Assembly: GCA_002788515.1 (NCBI GenBank)
Contig: PFRJ01000049.1
Location: 1 to 43,228 of the forward strand
DNA length: 43,228 nt
From: Nitrosopumilales archaeon CG_4_9_14_0_2_um_filter_34_16
GTDB lineage: Archaea > Thermoproteota > Nitrososphaeria > Nitrososphaerales > Nitrosopumilaceae
Direction: 5' to 3'
Under the pieces are notes generated by a model. It was not told the DNA's origin and ran no database searches. It saw only the letters and a list, made by a program, of their open reading frames with translations. Numbering within the stretch: position 1 is the first letter of the stretch; each line of letters begins with the position of its first letter. Shown here one piece after another: positions 16,921-25,680 of this stretch. The position numbers were made by a program, and so were the translations under genes.

Positions 16921-17147
16921 GCCCTATAATCAAAAATTCACAAATGATGTTGATTTGAGTCCTATCGCAAATCTTAAGGAACATCAGGATTCATTTCTTT
17001 TTTCCATATGTAAATTGTGCTTGTAGAATTTAATCAAACATCTAATTTATTTCAGATTCAATGTATTTTGATATATGTTGGTTTTGTAACCACTGATGAA
17101 TTAATCGTAATTTTTTTTAGGCAGATAGATCATATGATAACTAATAC

Positions 17148-17208
17148 AAAGCCAAGAAGCGCCGTGGAAATTAGGTTTTGAGGAGGTAGGATTGCACATC
17201 TTGGCTTT
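17148..17208 (-). ncRNA. Candidate hairpin small RNA with anti-SD-like loop
   Basis: On the minus strand the 61-nt segment folds into one long stem. AAAGCCAAGA pairs with UCUUGGCUUU (10 bp), then a U-U mismatch, then GUGC with GCGC, closing a 31-nt loop containing CCUACCUCCUC. The predicted transcription start from the promoter at 17228-17250 falls exactly on the first base of the stem. It lies in a stretch of almost 500 nt (16873-17366) without a convincing gene. The loop is complementary to Shine-Dalgarno-like GGAGG. Family unknown. Confidence 0.5.
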
Positions 17209-17227
17209 ATTTACCATCTTCAAAAAA

Positions 17228-17250
17228 GTATTTAGTAATTTTCCCAAATG
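17228..17250 (-). promoter_or_regulatory. Promoter of the candidate small RNA
   Basis: The minus strand reads CATTTGGGAAAATTA followed by CTAAATAC. The TATA-like box is centred 23-24 nt upstream of the hairpin's first base (17208). There is no protein-coding start at that distance. Confidence 0.5.
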
Positions 17251-17366
17251 TATGACAACTCAAACATTTCTGTGTCAGATTATTACGTTTCAATAGGAAA
17301 ACTAGTCAATCTAATTTTGATTCGAATTGGATATTAGGTTAAATCATTACTTTGATCAAAATCTTC

Positions 17367-17549
17367 ATGCTCAAAGACAAAATAAAAATAATTTCACAAA
17401 AGGGCAGAATTTTACATGACAACAACTATGATCATCAGACAGTAGAGTGCCCAATATGCAACAGAGACATTGTTCCATACTGGGAATCTCGTTATAACGG
17501 AATCAGAGCAACTTGTGATGTTTGTGGTATAAACTGGGCTGAATCATAA
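17367..17549 (+). CDS. Small zinc-ribbon protein
   Basis: A 60-residue product whose C-terminal half has two Cys pairs, C-P-I-C (VECPICNRDI) and C-D-V-C (ATCDVCGINW), in zinc-ribbon spacing. I prefer the ATG at 17367 over an in-frame TTG at 17352, because GGTTAAATC lies about 25 nt before the ATG. It is monocistronic. A role in nucleic-acid binding is usual for such ribbons but not shown here. Confidence 0.65.
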   Translation: MLKDKIKIISQKGRILHDNNYDHQTVECPICNRDIVPYWESRYNGIRATCDVCGINWAES

Positions 17550-17735
17550 AATACATGTTGTCATAATGTAATCAAAAAAAATAGCCCATTACAGAAATTG
17601 GATATCCTACATGTATTGTTCCTATTTTAGATTATGAGAAATTAATCAGAAAGGCAAAGAAATCATAAAGACGTGCCCTTACACACATGAATCAATAAAT
17701 AATTGAATTAAATAATTGACAAAGAAACAAAATCT

Positions 17736-18872
17736 ATGAGATTTGACGTAGTGATTGCAGGTGGAAGTGTTGCAGGGTTACTATGTGCCAGAGAAATTTC
17801 TTCAAATGGTTTTTCAGTACTTGTGATTGAAGAAGACTATGAGATAGGAACTCCGGAGCACTGTGGAGGATTAGTCAGTATCGCAGGATTGGAGGAATTG
17901 GGAGTAATACCATTTAGAAAAACTTTTGATCACATGATTGAATCTGCTACAATCACATCACCAAACGGAAATAATTTTACGATTAATTCAAAGAAACAAA
18001 AAGTGGCAGAGATTAGTAGAAGAGAGTTAGACAAGCAAATCGCTTTTCAAGCACAAAAAAATGGAGCAACGATCAAAGTTAGAACAAGTTTTCAAGAACT
18101 TACAGACACTGGCATTAGAACAAATGAAGAAAATATAGATTGTAAGATTTTTGTAGATGCAAGAGGAGTGTCATCACTAATCCACAAAGACAGAACAGGA
18201 ATTCTATCATCTGCACAATACGAAATCTATGCTAATTGGATAAAAAAAGGAAAAGTTGAGGTAATTTTTGATCAAGAAAAATATCCAGGGTTCTTTGCAT
18301 GGATAATTCCATCAAACGAAGGTAAAGGAAAAGTTGGAGTCGCAGGAAAAGGAATTAACGTATCTGAAGCAATAGATATGTTTCTCAAAGAGAAAGGAGA
18401 ATTCTCAACAATAAGAAAAATTTTTGCACCGATATGGATCAAAGGACCCATCAAAAATTTCGTAGAGGGAAAAACAATAATCATAGGCGATGCTGCAGGA
18501 CAAGCAAAGCCGACAACAGCTGGCGGAATTTTTACTAGCGGCATGGGAGGAGTGTATGCAGGACAAGCAATATCAAAATTTTTGAAAACAAATAACAAAA
18601 CGGATCTTGATGAATACCAAAAAAGATGGATGAATCGCTTTGGCAAGGAATTTGAAAAACAAACTTTGGCAAGAAAAATTTTAGAACGAATTGACAACAA
18701 CACAATTAACAAACTATTTGATTCAGTCACACCAGAAATTACAAAAGAGATTTCAGAAAAAGATGATTTTGATTTTCATACTGGCTCCATCATAAAGTTA
18801 CTAGGATTGAAAGGTTCGATTAAAACTGCCCAAACTCTTATTGGTGGAGAAATTAAAAAATTACTAAGTTAA
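17736..18872 (+). CDS. Geranylgeranyl reductase family FAD-dependent oxidoreductase
   Basis: A 378-residue flavoprotein. The FAD motif is at 8-16 (IAGGSVAGL), followed by a family-typical HCGGLVS with its Cys, a mid-protein GKGKVGVAGKG and the second FAD block GDAAGQAKPTTAGGIF. The family saturates the geranylgeranyl chains of archaeal membrane lipids or isoprenoid quinones. Which substrate this copy uses is not visible. TTAAATAA about 24 nt upstream fixes the start. It is followed by the translation genes. Confidence 0.85.
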   Translation: MRFDVVIAGGSVAGLLCAREISSNGFSVLVIEEDYEIGTPEHCGGLVSIAGLEELGVIPFRKTFDHMIESATITSPNGNNFTINSKKQKVAEISRRELDKQIAFQAQKNGATIKVRTSFQELTDTGIRTNEENIDCKIFVDARGVSSLIHKDRTGILSSAQYEIYANWIKKGKVEVIFDQEKYPGFFAWIIPSNEGKGKVGVAGKGINVSEAIDMFLKEKGEFSTIRKIFAPIWIKGPIKNFVEGKTIIIGDAAGQAKPTTAGGIFTSGMGGVYAGQAISKFLKTNNKTDLDEYQKRWMNRFGKEFEKQTLARKILERIDNNTINKLFDSVTPEITKEISEKDDFDFHTGSIIKLLGLKGSIKTAQTLIGGEIKKLLS

Positions 18873-18925
18873 AACACGCTTGATTTCTAAGGAAGATATA
18901 AATGATGTTTGGGGAAAATTTGAGC

Positions 18926-19105
18926 ATGTCATCTACTATTTCTTTGCCAACATGTAGCTGTTGCCACAGACCAATTATGCCTAATGATAAATGTGTAAAA
19001 TTCAATTGCCCCAGTTGTGGCGTCGATTTAATTTGGAGATGTCAAAGTTGCAGAGAGGCAGCAAGAAACTATACTTGTACTTCATGTAATACTGTAGGAC
19101 CATAA
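18926..19105 (+). CDS. HVO_2753-type zinc-finger protein
   Basis: A short protein with four Cys pairs: CSCC, CPSC, CQSC and CTSC, ending CTSCNTVGP. This matches the archaeal double zinc-finger family (HVO_2753 type) linked to translation and regularly found beside aEF1B. I choose the ATG at 18926 (59 aa) because the TATA-like GATATAAATG is centred about 26 nt before it. An in-frame ATG at 18902, which would give 67 aa, overlaps that box. The aEF1B gene starts 3 nt after the stop, so they are co-transcribed. Confidence 0.8.
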   Translation: MSSTISLPTCSCCHRPIMPNDKCVKFNCPSCGVDLIWRCQSCREAARNYTCTSCNTVGP

Positions 19106-19108
19106 AAA

Positions 19109-19390
19109 ATGACACAGTTACTACTAGTTACAAAAATTCTTCCGACTGGAATGGACGTAGATCTTGACAAATTAGCAGAGTCAATCAAAGGAGGACTAAA
19201 AGAAGGAATCACGATGAAAAGACACGCAAAAGAGCCACTGGCATTTGGATTAGAATGCATTAAAGCAGAATTTGTTGTTAATGATGAAGAAGGACAAATG
19301 GACTCGTTAGAAGAAGCAGTAAGATCAATTGACGGCGTAAGCGAATTTGAAGTGCTTAACATGAGTCGAATGTCAGTTGATATGAAATAG
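19109..19390 (+). CDS. ef1b: Translation elongation factor aEF1B (EF-1 beta)
   Basis: A 93-residue protein with the whole archaeal EF-1 beta pattern: [19 protein letters not shown] at the N-terminus, [20 protein letters not shown], and a C-terminal [18 protein letters not shown]. It is the nucleotide-exchange factor that reloads aEF1A with GTP. It follows the zinc-finger gene at 3 nt and precedes cdc48 by 8 nt, so it is the middle of a compact operon. Confidence 0.93.
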   Translation: MTQLLLVTKILPTGMDVDLDKLAESIKGGLKEGITMKRHAKEPLAFGLECIKAEFVVNDEEGQMDSLEEAVRSIDGVSEFEVLNMSRMSVDMK

Positions 19391-19398
19391 GTGATTTT

Positions 19399-21567
19399 TT
19401 GGCACGCAAAGAAGAACCTTTGCAGATGAGAATCGGAGAAGCAAAGCAACGAGACGTAGGCAAGAAACGTGCCAGAATCGGTCCCGAAGCCATGGATTTT
19501 CTCAGAGTGACACCAGGGGATATAATTGAGATAATGGGTTCAAGAACCAGTTGCGCAGTTGTTTGGCCAGTAGACGAAGATGAGAAATTATCTGAAATTA
19601 TAAGAGTCGATGGGCAAACAAGAAAAAATGTAGGAGCATCATTAAACGATTTTGTAAAAATTAGAAAAGTAACATCAAAGTTTGCAAAATCAATTGCGCT
19701 AACACCAGTCAACGATTCAGTAACTGTCGACAAAGAATTCACAGATTTTGTAAAGAACAGACTCAAGGGATTACCAATCACACATGGTGATGAAATTTCT
19801 GTGATGATTTTAGGAAATTCCATGGATTTTAAAATTACAAAAACATCTCCAAAGGGAGTAGTCAAGATAGACCGCACTACAAACCTCAGCATTTCAACTG
19901 AAACATCAGGTGATAGAAAAGTCAGAGTGACATATGAAGAAGTCGGAGGACTGAGACGCGAAATTAAAGCAATGAGGGAGATTGTTGAATTACCATTAAA
20001 GCATCCAGAACTATTTGCAAGGTTAGGAGTAGAACCACATAGTGGAATTTTACTTTACGGTCCACCCGGATGTGGAAAGACACTACTTGCAAAAGTAATG
20101 GCAAGCGAATCAGAGGCAAACATGTTTCCAATTAACGGTCCAGAAATTATGAACAAGTATTATGGTGAAACAGAAGCAAAGCTAAGAGACATTTTCAAAG
20201 AAGCAAAAGACAATTCTCCAAGTATAATATTCATAGATGAAATTGATGCCATAGCACCAAAAAGAGAAGAGGCGTATGGAGATGTTGAAAAAAGAGTGGT
20301 GGCCCAGCTATTAGCATTGATGGATGGATTAAACGACAGAGGCAATGTCATTGTACTTGGAGCAACAAACAGACCGGACAGTGTAGACCCAGCACTTAGA
20401 AGACCAGGCAGATTTGATAGAGAATTTGAGATATCAGTACCTAATGAAGATGGAAGATTAGAGATTCTTGAAATCCATACAAGAGGAATGCCAATCAGTG
20501 ACGATGTTGATCTTAAAGATTTATCATCAGAACTGCACGGATACACAGGGGCAGATATCAAATCGCTTTGCAGAGAAGCTGCACTAAAATCAATTAGAAG
20601 ATACCTACCAGAGATAGACCTTGAAACTGAAAAAATTCCTTCAGAAGTGTTGCAATCAATGCAAATTAAACTAATTGACTTTTACGATGCAATGCACGAA
20701 GTAATTCCTACCGCAATGAGAGAATTTTATGTTGAACGACCAAAAGTTTGGTGGCAAGACGTTGGAGGACTAGATGATATCAAAAAATCACTTACAGATA
20801 ATCTCATAATAGCAATGAAAGAGCCAAGCAAATTCACATCCATGGGAATAAGGCCGCCAAAAGGGGCTTTGATTTATGGACCACCAGGATGTGGAAAAAC
20901 ATTACTTGGCAGAGCACTAGCTACCGAAACTGGGGCCAACATGATTTTGGTCAGAGGTCCTGAAATACTTTCAAAATGGTTAGGAGAATCAGAAAAAGCA
21001 GTCAGAGAGATATTTAGAAAAGCAAAAGCATCATCCCCCTGTGTTGTAATTTTTGATGAATTGGATTCTCTAGCTCGTTACAAGTCAGGAGAAGGTGGAG
21101 CAAGCGAGACAGTTCTAAGTCAATTACTAACTGAGATAGAAGAAGGAGTGTCTTCACGTGTAGTTGTAATTGGAATCACAAACAGACCGGATGTGCTAGA
21201 TACTTCCTTGTTAAGGACAGGAAGACTGGATTTGGTACTATATGTCGGACCGCCAGATGAGAAAGGCAGGTTGGAGATAATTAAAATTTTAACAAAAAAG
21301 ATGCCATTGGCAAGTGATGTCAAATTAGAGGAGATTGCAGTAGCTACTCAAAATTATTCAGGAGCAGACTTGGCAGCACTGTGCAGAGAAGCTGCAGTAG
21401 AAGCAATGCGAAATGACTCGACAAAAATTTCAAGTCATGACTTTGCAAATAGCTTGAAACGTGTAAGACCTTCAATTACCAAAGAGGTCGATCAATGGTA
21501 CAACACAATAAAGGAAAGTATATCTAACGTGGTACCAAAGTCAGGGGATAAAACATTCTACGGATAA
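19399..21567 (+). CDS. cdc48: Cdc48/p97 (VAT) AAA+ ATPase
   Basis: A 722-residue AAA+ unfoldase with an N-domain (about 1-180), D1 and D2. Walker A motifs are [12 protein letters not shown] (from about 221) and [12 protein letters not shown] (from about 494). Walker B motifs are IIFIDEID and VVIFDELD, and arginine-finger regions follow ATNRPDS and ITNRPDV. The C-terminus ends Phe-Tyr-Gly, which fits the HbYX motif that docks ATPases on the 20S proteasome. The start is a TTG reading into MARKEEPL-type sequence. It unfolds proteins for degradation or remodelling. It is co-transcribed with aEF1B and the next gene. Confidence 0.93.
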   Translation: MARKEEPLQMRIGEAKQRDVGKKRARIGPEAMDFLRVTPGDIIEIMGSRTSCAVVWPVDEDEKLSEIIRVDGQTRKNVGASLNDFVKIRKVTSKFAKSIALTPVNDSVTVDKEFTDFVKNRLKGLPITHGDEISVMILGNSMDFKITKTSPKGVVKIDRTTNLSISTETSGDRKVRVTYEEVGGLRREIKAMREIVELPLKHPELFARLGVEPHSGILLYGPPGCGKTLLAKVMASESEANMFPINGPEIMNKYYGETEAKLRDIFKEAKDNSPSIIFIDEIDAIAPKREEAYGDVEKRVVAQLLALMDGLNDRGNVIVLGATNRPDSVDPALRRPGRFDREFEISVPNEDGRLEILEIHTRGMPISDDVDLKDLSSELHGYTGADIKSLCREAALKSIRRYLPEIDLETEKIPSEVLQSMQIKLIDFYDAMHEVIPTAMREFYVERPKVWWQDVGGLDDIKKSLTDNLIIAMKEPSKFTSMGIRPPKGALIYGPPGCGKTLLGRALATETGANMILVRGPEILSKWLGESEKAVREIFRKAKASSPCVVIFDELDSLARYKSGEGGASETVLSQLLTEIEEGVSSRVVVIGITNRPDVLDTSLLRTGRLDLVLYVGPPDEKGRLEIIKILTKKMPLASDVKLEEIAVATQNYSGADLAALCREAAVEAMRNDSTKISSHDFANSLKRVRPSITKEVDQWYNTIKESISNVVPKSGDKTFYG

Positions 21568-21570
21568 AAA

Positions 21571-21867
21571 ATGACAATACCAATAAGAAATACAGTATTT
21601 GATAAAATAAAAGAAGCAAACAGACTAACGGATGTCGAACTTTACAAAAGTCTAACCAAAGACGGACATATGATTGCAGAAGACAGGTTCAACAAAATAC
21701 TTTTGGATTTGGAGATACTAGGACTAATCACAGTATCGTGGATCACAAAAGATGAACGCAGAATAGAAGTCGTCACCATCAAACAAGAAGTAGACGAAAT
21801 AGAGGAACAGGTAAAGGAAACAATGGAAAGCGACTACGAAGCTAGTTTCCCAGGCTTGGATAAATAA
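21571..21867 (+). CDS. Small winged-helix-like protein after Cdc48
   Basis: A 98-residue protein starting 3 nt after cdc48. Residues about 8-75 look like a winged helix (VFDKIKEANRLTDVELYKSL, then FNKILLDLEILGLITVSWIT), followed by a Glu-rich coiled tail. No ligand site is visible. It may be a DNA-binding protein or a Cdc48 accessory; the operon position favours a conserved partner but the sequence does not prove it. Confidence 0.7.
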   Translation: MTIPIRNTVFDKIKEANRLTDVELYKSLTKDGHMIAEDRFNKILLDLEILGLITVSWITKDERRIEVVTIKQEVDEIEEQVKETMESDYEASFPGLDK

Positions 21868-21870
21868 TTA

Positions 21871-22785
21871 CTAGAACAACGGAATATGAAACGCTGCATC
21901 TAATGCAACTGCAACAAAAATTATTGTAAGATATGGAGCAGTAACCTTGTATGCCTTCCAGGCAAATTCTGATGTGGGTGTCTTTGTTAGTTTGTAGTGG
22001 TATGCAAGCATTAATCCTCCCGAAACTAGTGCAATGACAGTGTAAACTATTCCCATCCCATCTGGAATGAATGAAAGTATCAAAGAGTACGGAATTAAAA
22101 TTAACGTATTTCCTAAAATGAATTTTGAAGTCTTTTGCATTCCTATTACTACTGGAAGCATTGGGACATTTGCTTGTGCATATTCATCTTTGATTTTCAT
22201 TGCAAGACACCAAAAGTGGGAAGGAGTCCATACAAACACCAAGAATCCCACAAGAAAACCCAGCAGATCCATACTGCCAGTAGCTGCTGCCCATCCTGCC
22301 CAAGCTGCCGCACTGCCTGCAATTCCGCCAATTACAATGTTGGAGGAATTTTTTCGTTTGAGCCAAACCGTGTAAATAATGACATAGGAGAAAATTCCAA
22401 CTGCAATAAAGAATGCAGATACAGCATTTAGTGCAAAGAATCCGTAAATTACAGAAACACAGCTAACTGCCAAACCATAAATCAAAACATTGGATGCTGC
22501 CATTCGTCCAGACGGAATGGGCCTGGTACTAGTTCGGGTCATTTTTGGATCAATGTCTTTATCATAATAGTGGTTTAGTGCACTAGAACCAGCAGATGCC
22601 AATGCTCCTGCAACTATAATGTGCAAATAGGACCAATAGCTAATCTCAGGTACGTCAGGTACTAGCTTGCTTGCAGCATACATGGATGTAACTGCAGTGA
22701 TTACCAAAAGAACAACAATTCTGGGTTTGGATATCTCCAGTATTTCATTAAATCCCAATCTCACTATATCCAATCCCAAAGCCAT
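21871..22785 (-). CDS. ctaB: Protoheme IX farnesyltransferase
   Basis: A 304-residue polytopic UbiA-family prenyltransferase with about eight or nine helices. The first Asp-rich motif is N-H-Y-Y-D-K-D-I-D followed by M-T-R-T-S-T-R-P-I-P-S-G, the CtaB/Cox10 signature. The second is around WTPSHFWCLAMKIKDEYA. It attaches farnesyl to heme B to make heme O for heme-copper oxidases. It is convergent with the Cdc48 operon (3-nt gap) and divergent from the membrane cupredoxin gene. Confidence 0.92.
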   Translation of the reverse strand: MALGLDIVRLGFNEILEISKPRIVVLLVITAVTSMYAASKLVPDVPEISYWSYLHIIVAGALASAGSSALNHYYDKDIDPKMTRTSTRPIPSGRMAASNVLIYGLAVSCVSVIYGFFALNAVSAFFIAVGIFSYVIIYTVWLKRKNSSNIVIGGIAGSAAAWAGWAAATGSMDLLGFLVGFLVFVWTPSHFWCLAMKIKDEYAQANVPMLPVVIGMQKTSKFILGNTLILIPYSLILSFIPDGMGIVYTVIALVSGGLMLAYHYKLTKTPTSEFAWKAYKVTAPYLTIIFVAVALDAAFHIPLF

Positions 22786-22854
22786 TTAATTTCTTCGTCT
22801 AGATCCGCTACCTGTCGCAAGGAATAAGTATCTCAGTCCTGTCAGCTATTTTGA

Positions 22855-23943
22855 ATGAGTAATTGGGACCTCATGATGCCTGGAATGGGACTAACAGCTA
22901 TAGGAGTAGCTGGCGTTACACTGTCGTATGCAGGAATTGCACACACGTTCATCGATGGCATGCATGCACTAACTGGCCTTACCATGTTTATGGGGTTGAT
23001 TTTCCTTGCAGCAGGCATACTAGATGGCGGGGTATCTACAAGTAACAGAGCCAAAGCAACGACTTTGGTAATTTTGTCAATAGCATTAGGATTTGGAATG
23101 TTTGCTTTGACTATGAATACATCAAACTATACAATTACAATTGCAGGAATTTTAATGGCAATTGCATTTCCTGCAATAATTATAGCATATCTTGCAATGA
23201 AGCATCCGCCATTTGCCAAACCAATCGGTTCAATTGTCGGCATTGCGGCAGCTACTGGAATCATCATGTGGGTGGCATTGGGATTTGTAAGCCCAGACAC
23301 ATACATGATTCCAGAACAAACAGCAATTGAAGAACCTGCAGAAATTGCATCTACTGGACCAATTTTTGCAATTGAGATTCTAAAAGATTCTGCCGTAGAG
23401 GGCAATCCAGATTATGATCCTGACGTGGCAATAGTCACGCAAGGAGACACAGTAGAGTGGACCAATGCAGATTCAGTTGCACACACAGTTACAAGTTCAG
23501 AGGGATTTGGAGAATTGTTTGACTCAAGTACAATGAACCAAGGAGATGTTTTCAAATTAGATACAACAAAGTTAGAAGTTGGCAAATACGAATACACGTG
23601 CAGTTTCCATCCATTGATGGTTGCAACATTAGTCATTGAAGCAGCAAAAGAGCCAACCAAAGTTGTAATTCCTGAAGGAGCAGCAATTTCGGAAGACGGA
23701 AAAATATACTATGATCCAGAAACAATTGACATTGCATCTGGAACTACAATTGCATGGGAAAATGCAGACAATACTGTGCATACTGTAACATCAGGAAAAC
23801 CACCTGCAGATGCAGACGGGATGTTTGATTCTGAAATGATGACAGCGGGAGGAATTTTTGAGTATACATTTACAGATGCAGGAACATTTGATTATTACTG
23901 TACATACCACCCATGGATGGTAGGAACTGTTAATGTAGAATAG
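22855..23943 (+). CDS. Membrane protein with two tandem cupredoxin domains
   Basis: A 362-residue protein. Residues about 1-145 hold five hydrophobic segments. Two type I copper domains follow (about 165-262 and 268-362). Domain 1 has His in SVAHTVTSSEG and CSFHPLM; domain 2 has His in NTVHTVTSGK and CTYHPWM, so both keep His-Cys-His-Met. It should be an extracytoplasmic two-copper electron carrier anchored to the membrane. Divergence from ctaB fits a link with a heme-copper oxidase (inference). ATAAGTAT about 25 nt before the ATG is the probable TATA box. Confidence 0.85.
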   Translation: MSNWDLMMPGMGLTAIGVAGVTLSYAGIAHTFIDGMHALTGLTMFMGLIFLAAGILDGGVSTSNRAKATTLVILSIALGFGMFALTMNTSNYTITIAGILMAIAFPAIIIAYLAMKHPPFAKPIGSIVGIAAATGIIMWVALGFVSPDTYMIPEQTAIEEPAEIASTGPIFAIEILKDSAVEGNPDYDPDVAIVTQGDTVEWTNADSVAHTVTSSEGFGELFDSSTMNQGDVFKLDTTKLEVGKYEYTCSFHPLMVATLVIEAAKEPTKVVIPEGAAISEDGKIYYDPETIDIASGTTIAWENADNTVHTVTSGKPPADADGMFDSEMMTAGGIFEYTFTDAGTFDYYCTYHPWMVGTVNVE

Positions 23944-23945
23944 AT

Positions 23946-24332
23946 TTGCAGAAAATCAAACTGTCACAATCAGATAAAGAAATTTTATCAGAGTACTCAG
24001 AGAATCAAAAGCCCAACGAGTCTTGTGCTATACTGTTTGGCAAAAATGATCAAGTTTTAGATTTATTTTTAACAGAAAATATTGAAAAATCACCTGTAAA
24101 CTTTACAATTTCAAATAAGCAGTTAATCAAAGGGTATAGAATTGCTGAAGAAAAGAAAATGGATGTAGTGGGAATATTTCACTCACATCCAGATTCAGAC
24201 GCATACCCATCAAACACTGATAAAAAATTCATGCAAAGCAACCCAGTAGTATGGATAATTTATTCTGGTGTCAATAAAAATTTCAGGGCATTTTTGCTTG
24301 AATCAGACATTGTAGAAATTCCAATTGAATGA
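23946..24332 (+). CDS. JAMM/MPN+ zinc metalloprotease
   Basis: A 128-residue single-domain MPN protein. The JAMM motif is complete: HSHPDSDAYPSNTD gives H-x-H-P-x6-S-x2-D, and a Glu lies upstream in PNESCAILFG. Archaeal single-domain JAMMs remove ubiquitin-like SAMP proteins from targets. No ubiquitin-like gene is present in this window. The TTG start follows the cupredoxin stop by 2 nt, so it is co-transcribed. Confidence 0.88.
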   Translation: MQKIKLSQSDKEILSEYSENQKPNESCAILFGKNDQVLDLFLTENIEKSPVNFTISNKQLIKGYRIAEEKKMDVVGIFHSHPDSDAYPSNTDKKFMQSNPVVWIIYSGVNKNFRAFLLESDIVEIPIE

Positions 24333-24336
24333 TAAA

Positions 24337-24726
24337 TTAGGAACGCAGTCTAAACGTTGCTTTTTCACTATGAATACTATTTAGAATTGTTTTATCGGGA
24401 GAGATAATTTTTCCAATTACATTAACTGGTGATGCCGGCGTAATTTCTCCTGGATTTCCAATTGGAGTAGGACCATAAAATAGGCAGATTGCTTTGCCAG
24501 TAGGCCAGTATGCCACATCATTTAACTCGACAGGAGATTTTGCATTTTCTTCTGGTTGCGCTATCGGTGATTTTGAGGTGTAAATTTCATCACCCCAAAC
24601 ATTGAGATCTACTGCAAATGGTAACTTGGAAATAAAATCGTTAACTGTATTTGGAGAATCAGCATCATCTAATTCTAGGAATATACTTGGCAAGTTTGAG
24701 ATTTTTACTTCGACTGAGTATTTCAC
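24337..24726 (-). CDS. Cyclophilin-like fold protein (TM1367/DUF369 type)
   Basis: A 129-residue, beta-rich protein. Recognisable segments of the archaeal cyclophilin-like family are NDFISKLPF near the N-terminus, VWGDEIYTSKSP, DVAYWPTGKAICLFYGPTP and PASPVNVIGKI. The family has the cyclophilin fold but lacks clear peptidyl-prolyl isomerase residues, and its function is unknown. It is convergent with the JAMM gene (4-nt gap). Confidence 0.75.
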   Translation of the reverse strand: MKYSVEVKISNLPSIFLELDDADSPNTVNDFISKLPFAVDLNVWGDEIYTSKSPIAQPEENAKSPVELNDVAYWPTGKAICLFYGPTPIGNPGEITPASPVNVIGKIISPDKTILNSIHSEKATFRLRS

Positions 24727-24857
24727 AACTGTGTAAGAATCTTTGAATTAGAAAACTGTTGTGAAATCAGGTTTAGAGTAAAATTTCTTAAAAATAGAGC
24801 AATCAACAAATAGACATACACGTGTTGGGTTTTATCTAATCTAGGGCAGGGTTATTT

Positions 24858-24929
24858 TTAATCGTCATCATCAAAGTCATAATCGTCGTCGTCATAACAT
24901 TCAATGAAATCAAATTCATACAATTTCAT
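24858..24929 (-). CDS. Asp-rich micropeptide (23 aa), putative phosphate-regulon member
   Basis: A 24-codon ATG-to-TAA frame. The peptide has a short hydrophobic and aromatic start (MKLYEFDFIEC) and then twelve residues of which nine are Asp. Such a tail could bind divalent cations or mimic polyphosphate. ORFs this short often arise by chance, so the main support is context: a CTATATAG palindrome begins 64 nt before the ATG, exactly the distance seen at pstS, and it lies beside phoU. Its TATA box is weak. Confidence 0.35.
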   Translation of the reverse strand: MKLYEFDFIECYDDDDYDFDDDD

Positions 24930-24990
24930 AGTTTTGTTTTATTCCAAGCGAACTTAGGTATTGGGTGTGAGAATTACAATCATCACTGTT

Positions 24991-25002
24991 CTCTATATAG
25001 AG
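24991..25002. promoter_or_regulatory. CTATATAG palindrome, copy 1
   Basis: CTCTATATAGAG is a perfect 12-bp palindrome between phoU and the Asp-rich ORF. The same 8-bp core occurs at 28480-28487 and 31199-31206, both next to pst genes. Candidate operator of a phosphate regulator. Confidence 0.4.
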
Positions 25003-25023
25003 GAACAAGAAACATGTCAAAAT

Positions 25024-25680
25024 CTAAGTTTTAGTGTGAGATACAATTCTTTTTTCGCTTGGCTTGTGTTTCCCTGTAACGATATAGTTGATTGCATCAC
25101 TCATGAATACCGCGTGATCCCCGATTCTTTCAAGATAACGCAAGAGCAAAGCTTCAGCTAGAGCACATTTAGTATTATTTGATTCAATTAGTTGAGGCAG
25201 TCTTTCCTTGTATATTTTATCGATAAATGCTTCATCTTCTTGAATTTTTACAGCTTTTCGAACGTCTAATTCTGCAAAAGAAAGAACTGCTTCTTTTATC
25301 ATATGTTTTACTTTTTTTGTAATTTCGATGAGGGGTTCATTGGTACATTCAGAAATATCTCCAAACAAATCCCTTACCTGGGTTATATCATATGCATATC
25401 TTCCAAATCTTGAAAAAGCATAAGATATCTCAGTTGAAGAGCGAATCATTCTAAAATCATCTGCGACTGGTTGAAACTTTAACAACATATCAAAAATCAA
25501 ATCTTCAACTTCAAAATACTTGTTACGAATTGAATCAGACAATTCATGAACCTCATTACTGGTGTTTTTCCCTTCAAGATACGAATCAACTGCTAATGAA
25601 ATACATTGAATTGCCATATCCCCCATCTCAGCCATAGTTTGAGATAATTTTTCAAGTGACGGATCAATTAGTCTAGTCAT
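25024..25680 (-). CDS. phoU: PhoU-type phosphate regulator
   Basis: A 218-residue all-helical protein with two PhoU repeats. The family motif around a bound metal appears as SRFGRYAYDI in the first repeat and LLRYLERIGDHAVFMSDAI in the second. PhoU restrains Pst transport and couples it to signalling; in archaea without a PhoR kinase the output is unclear. The ATG overlaps the pstB stop by one base, so it is the last gene of pstC-pstA-pstB-phoU. Confidence 0.9.
   Translation of the reverse strand: MTRLIDPSLEKLSQTMAEMGDMAIQCISLAVDSYLEGKNTSNEVHELSDSIRNKYFEVEDLIFDMLLKFQPVADDFRMIRSSTEISYAFSRFGRYAYDITQVRDLFGDISECTNEPLIEITKKVKHMIKEAVLSFAELDVRKAVKIQEDEAFIDKIYKERLPQLIESNNTKCALAEALLLRYLERIGDHAVFMSDAINYIVTGKHKPSEKRIVSHTKT

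Noticed and set aside
16919-17026. 35-codon ORF beginning in the near-palindrome
   Set aside because: No promoter at leaderless distance and no recognisable composition; left as a remark.
18272-18730. 152-codon ORF opposite the geranylgeranyl reductase gene
   Set aside because: Shadow of a well-supported gene with conserved motifs on the plus strand.
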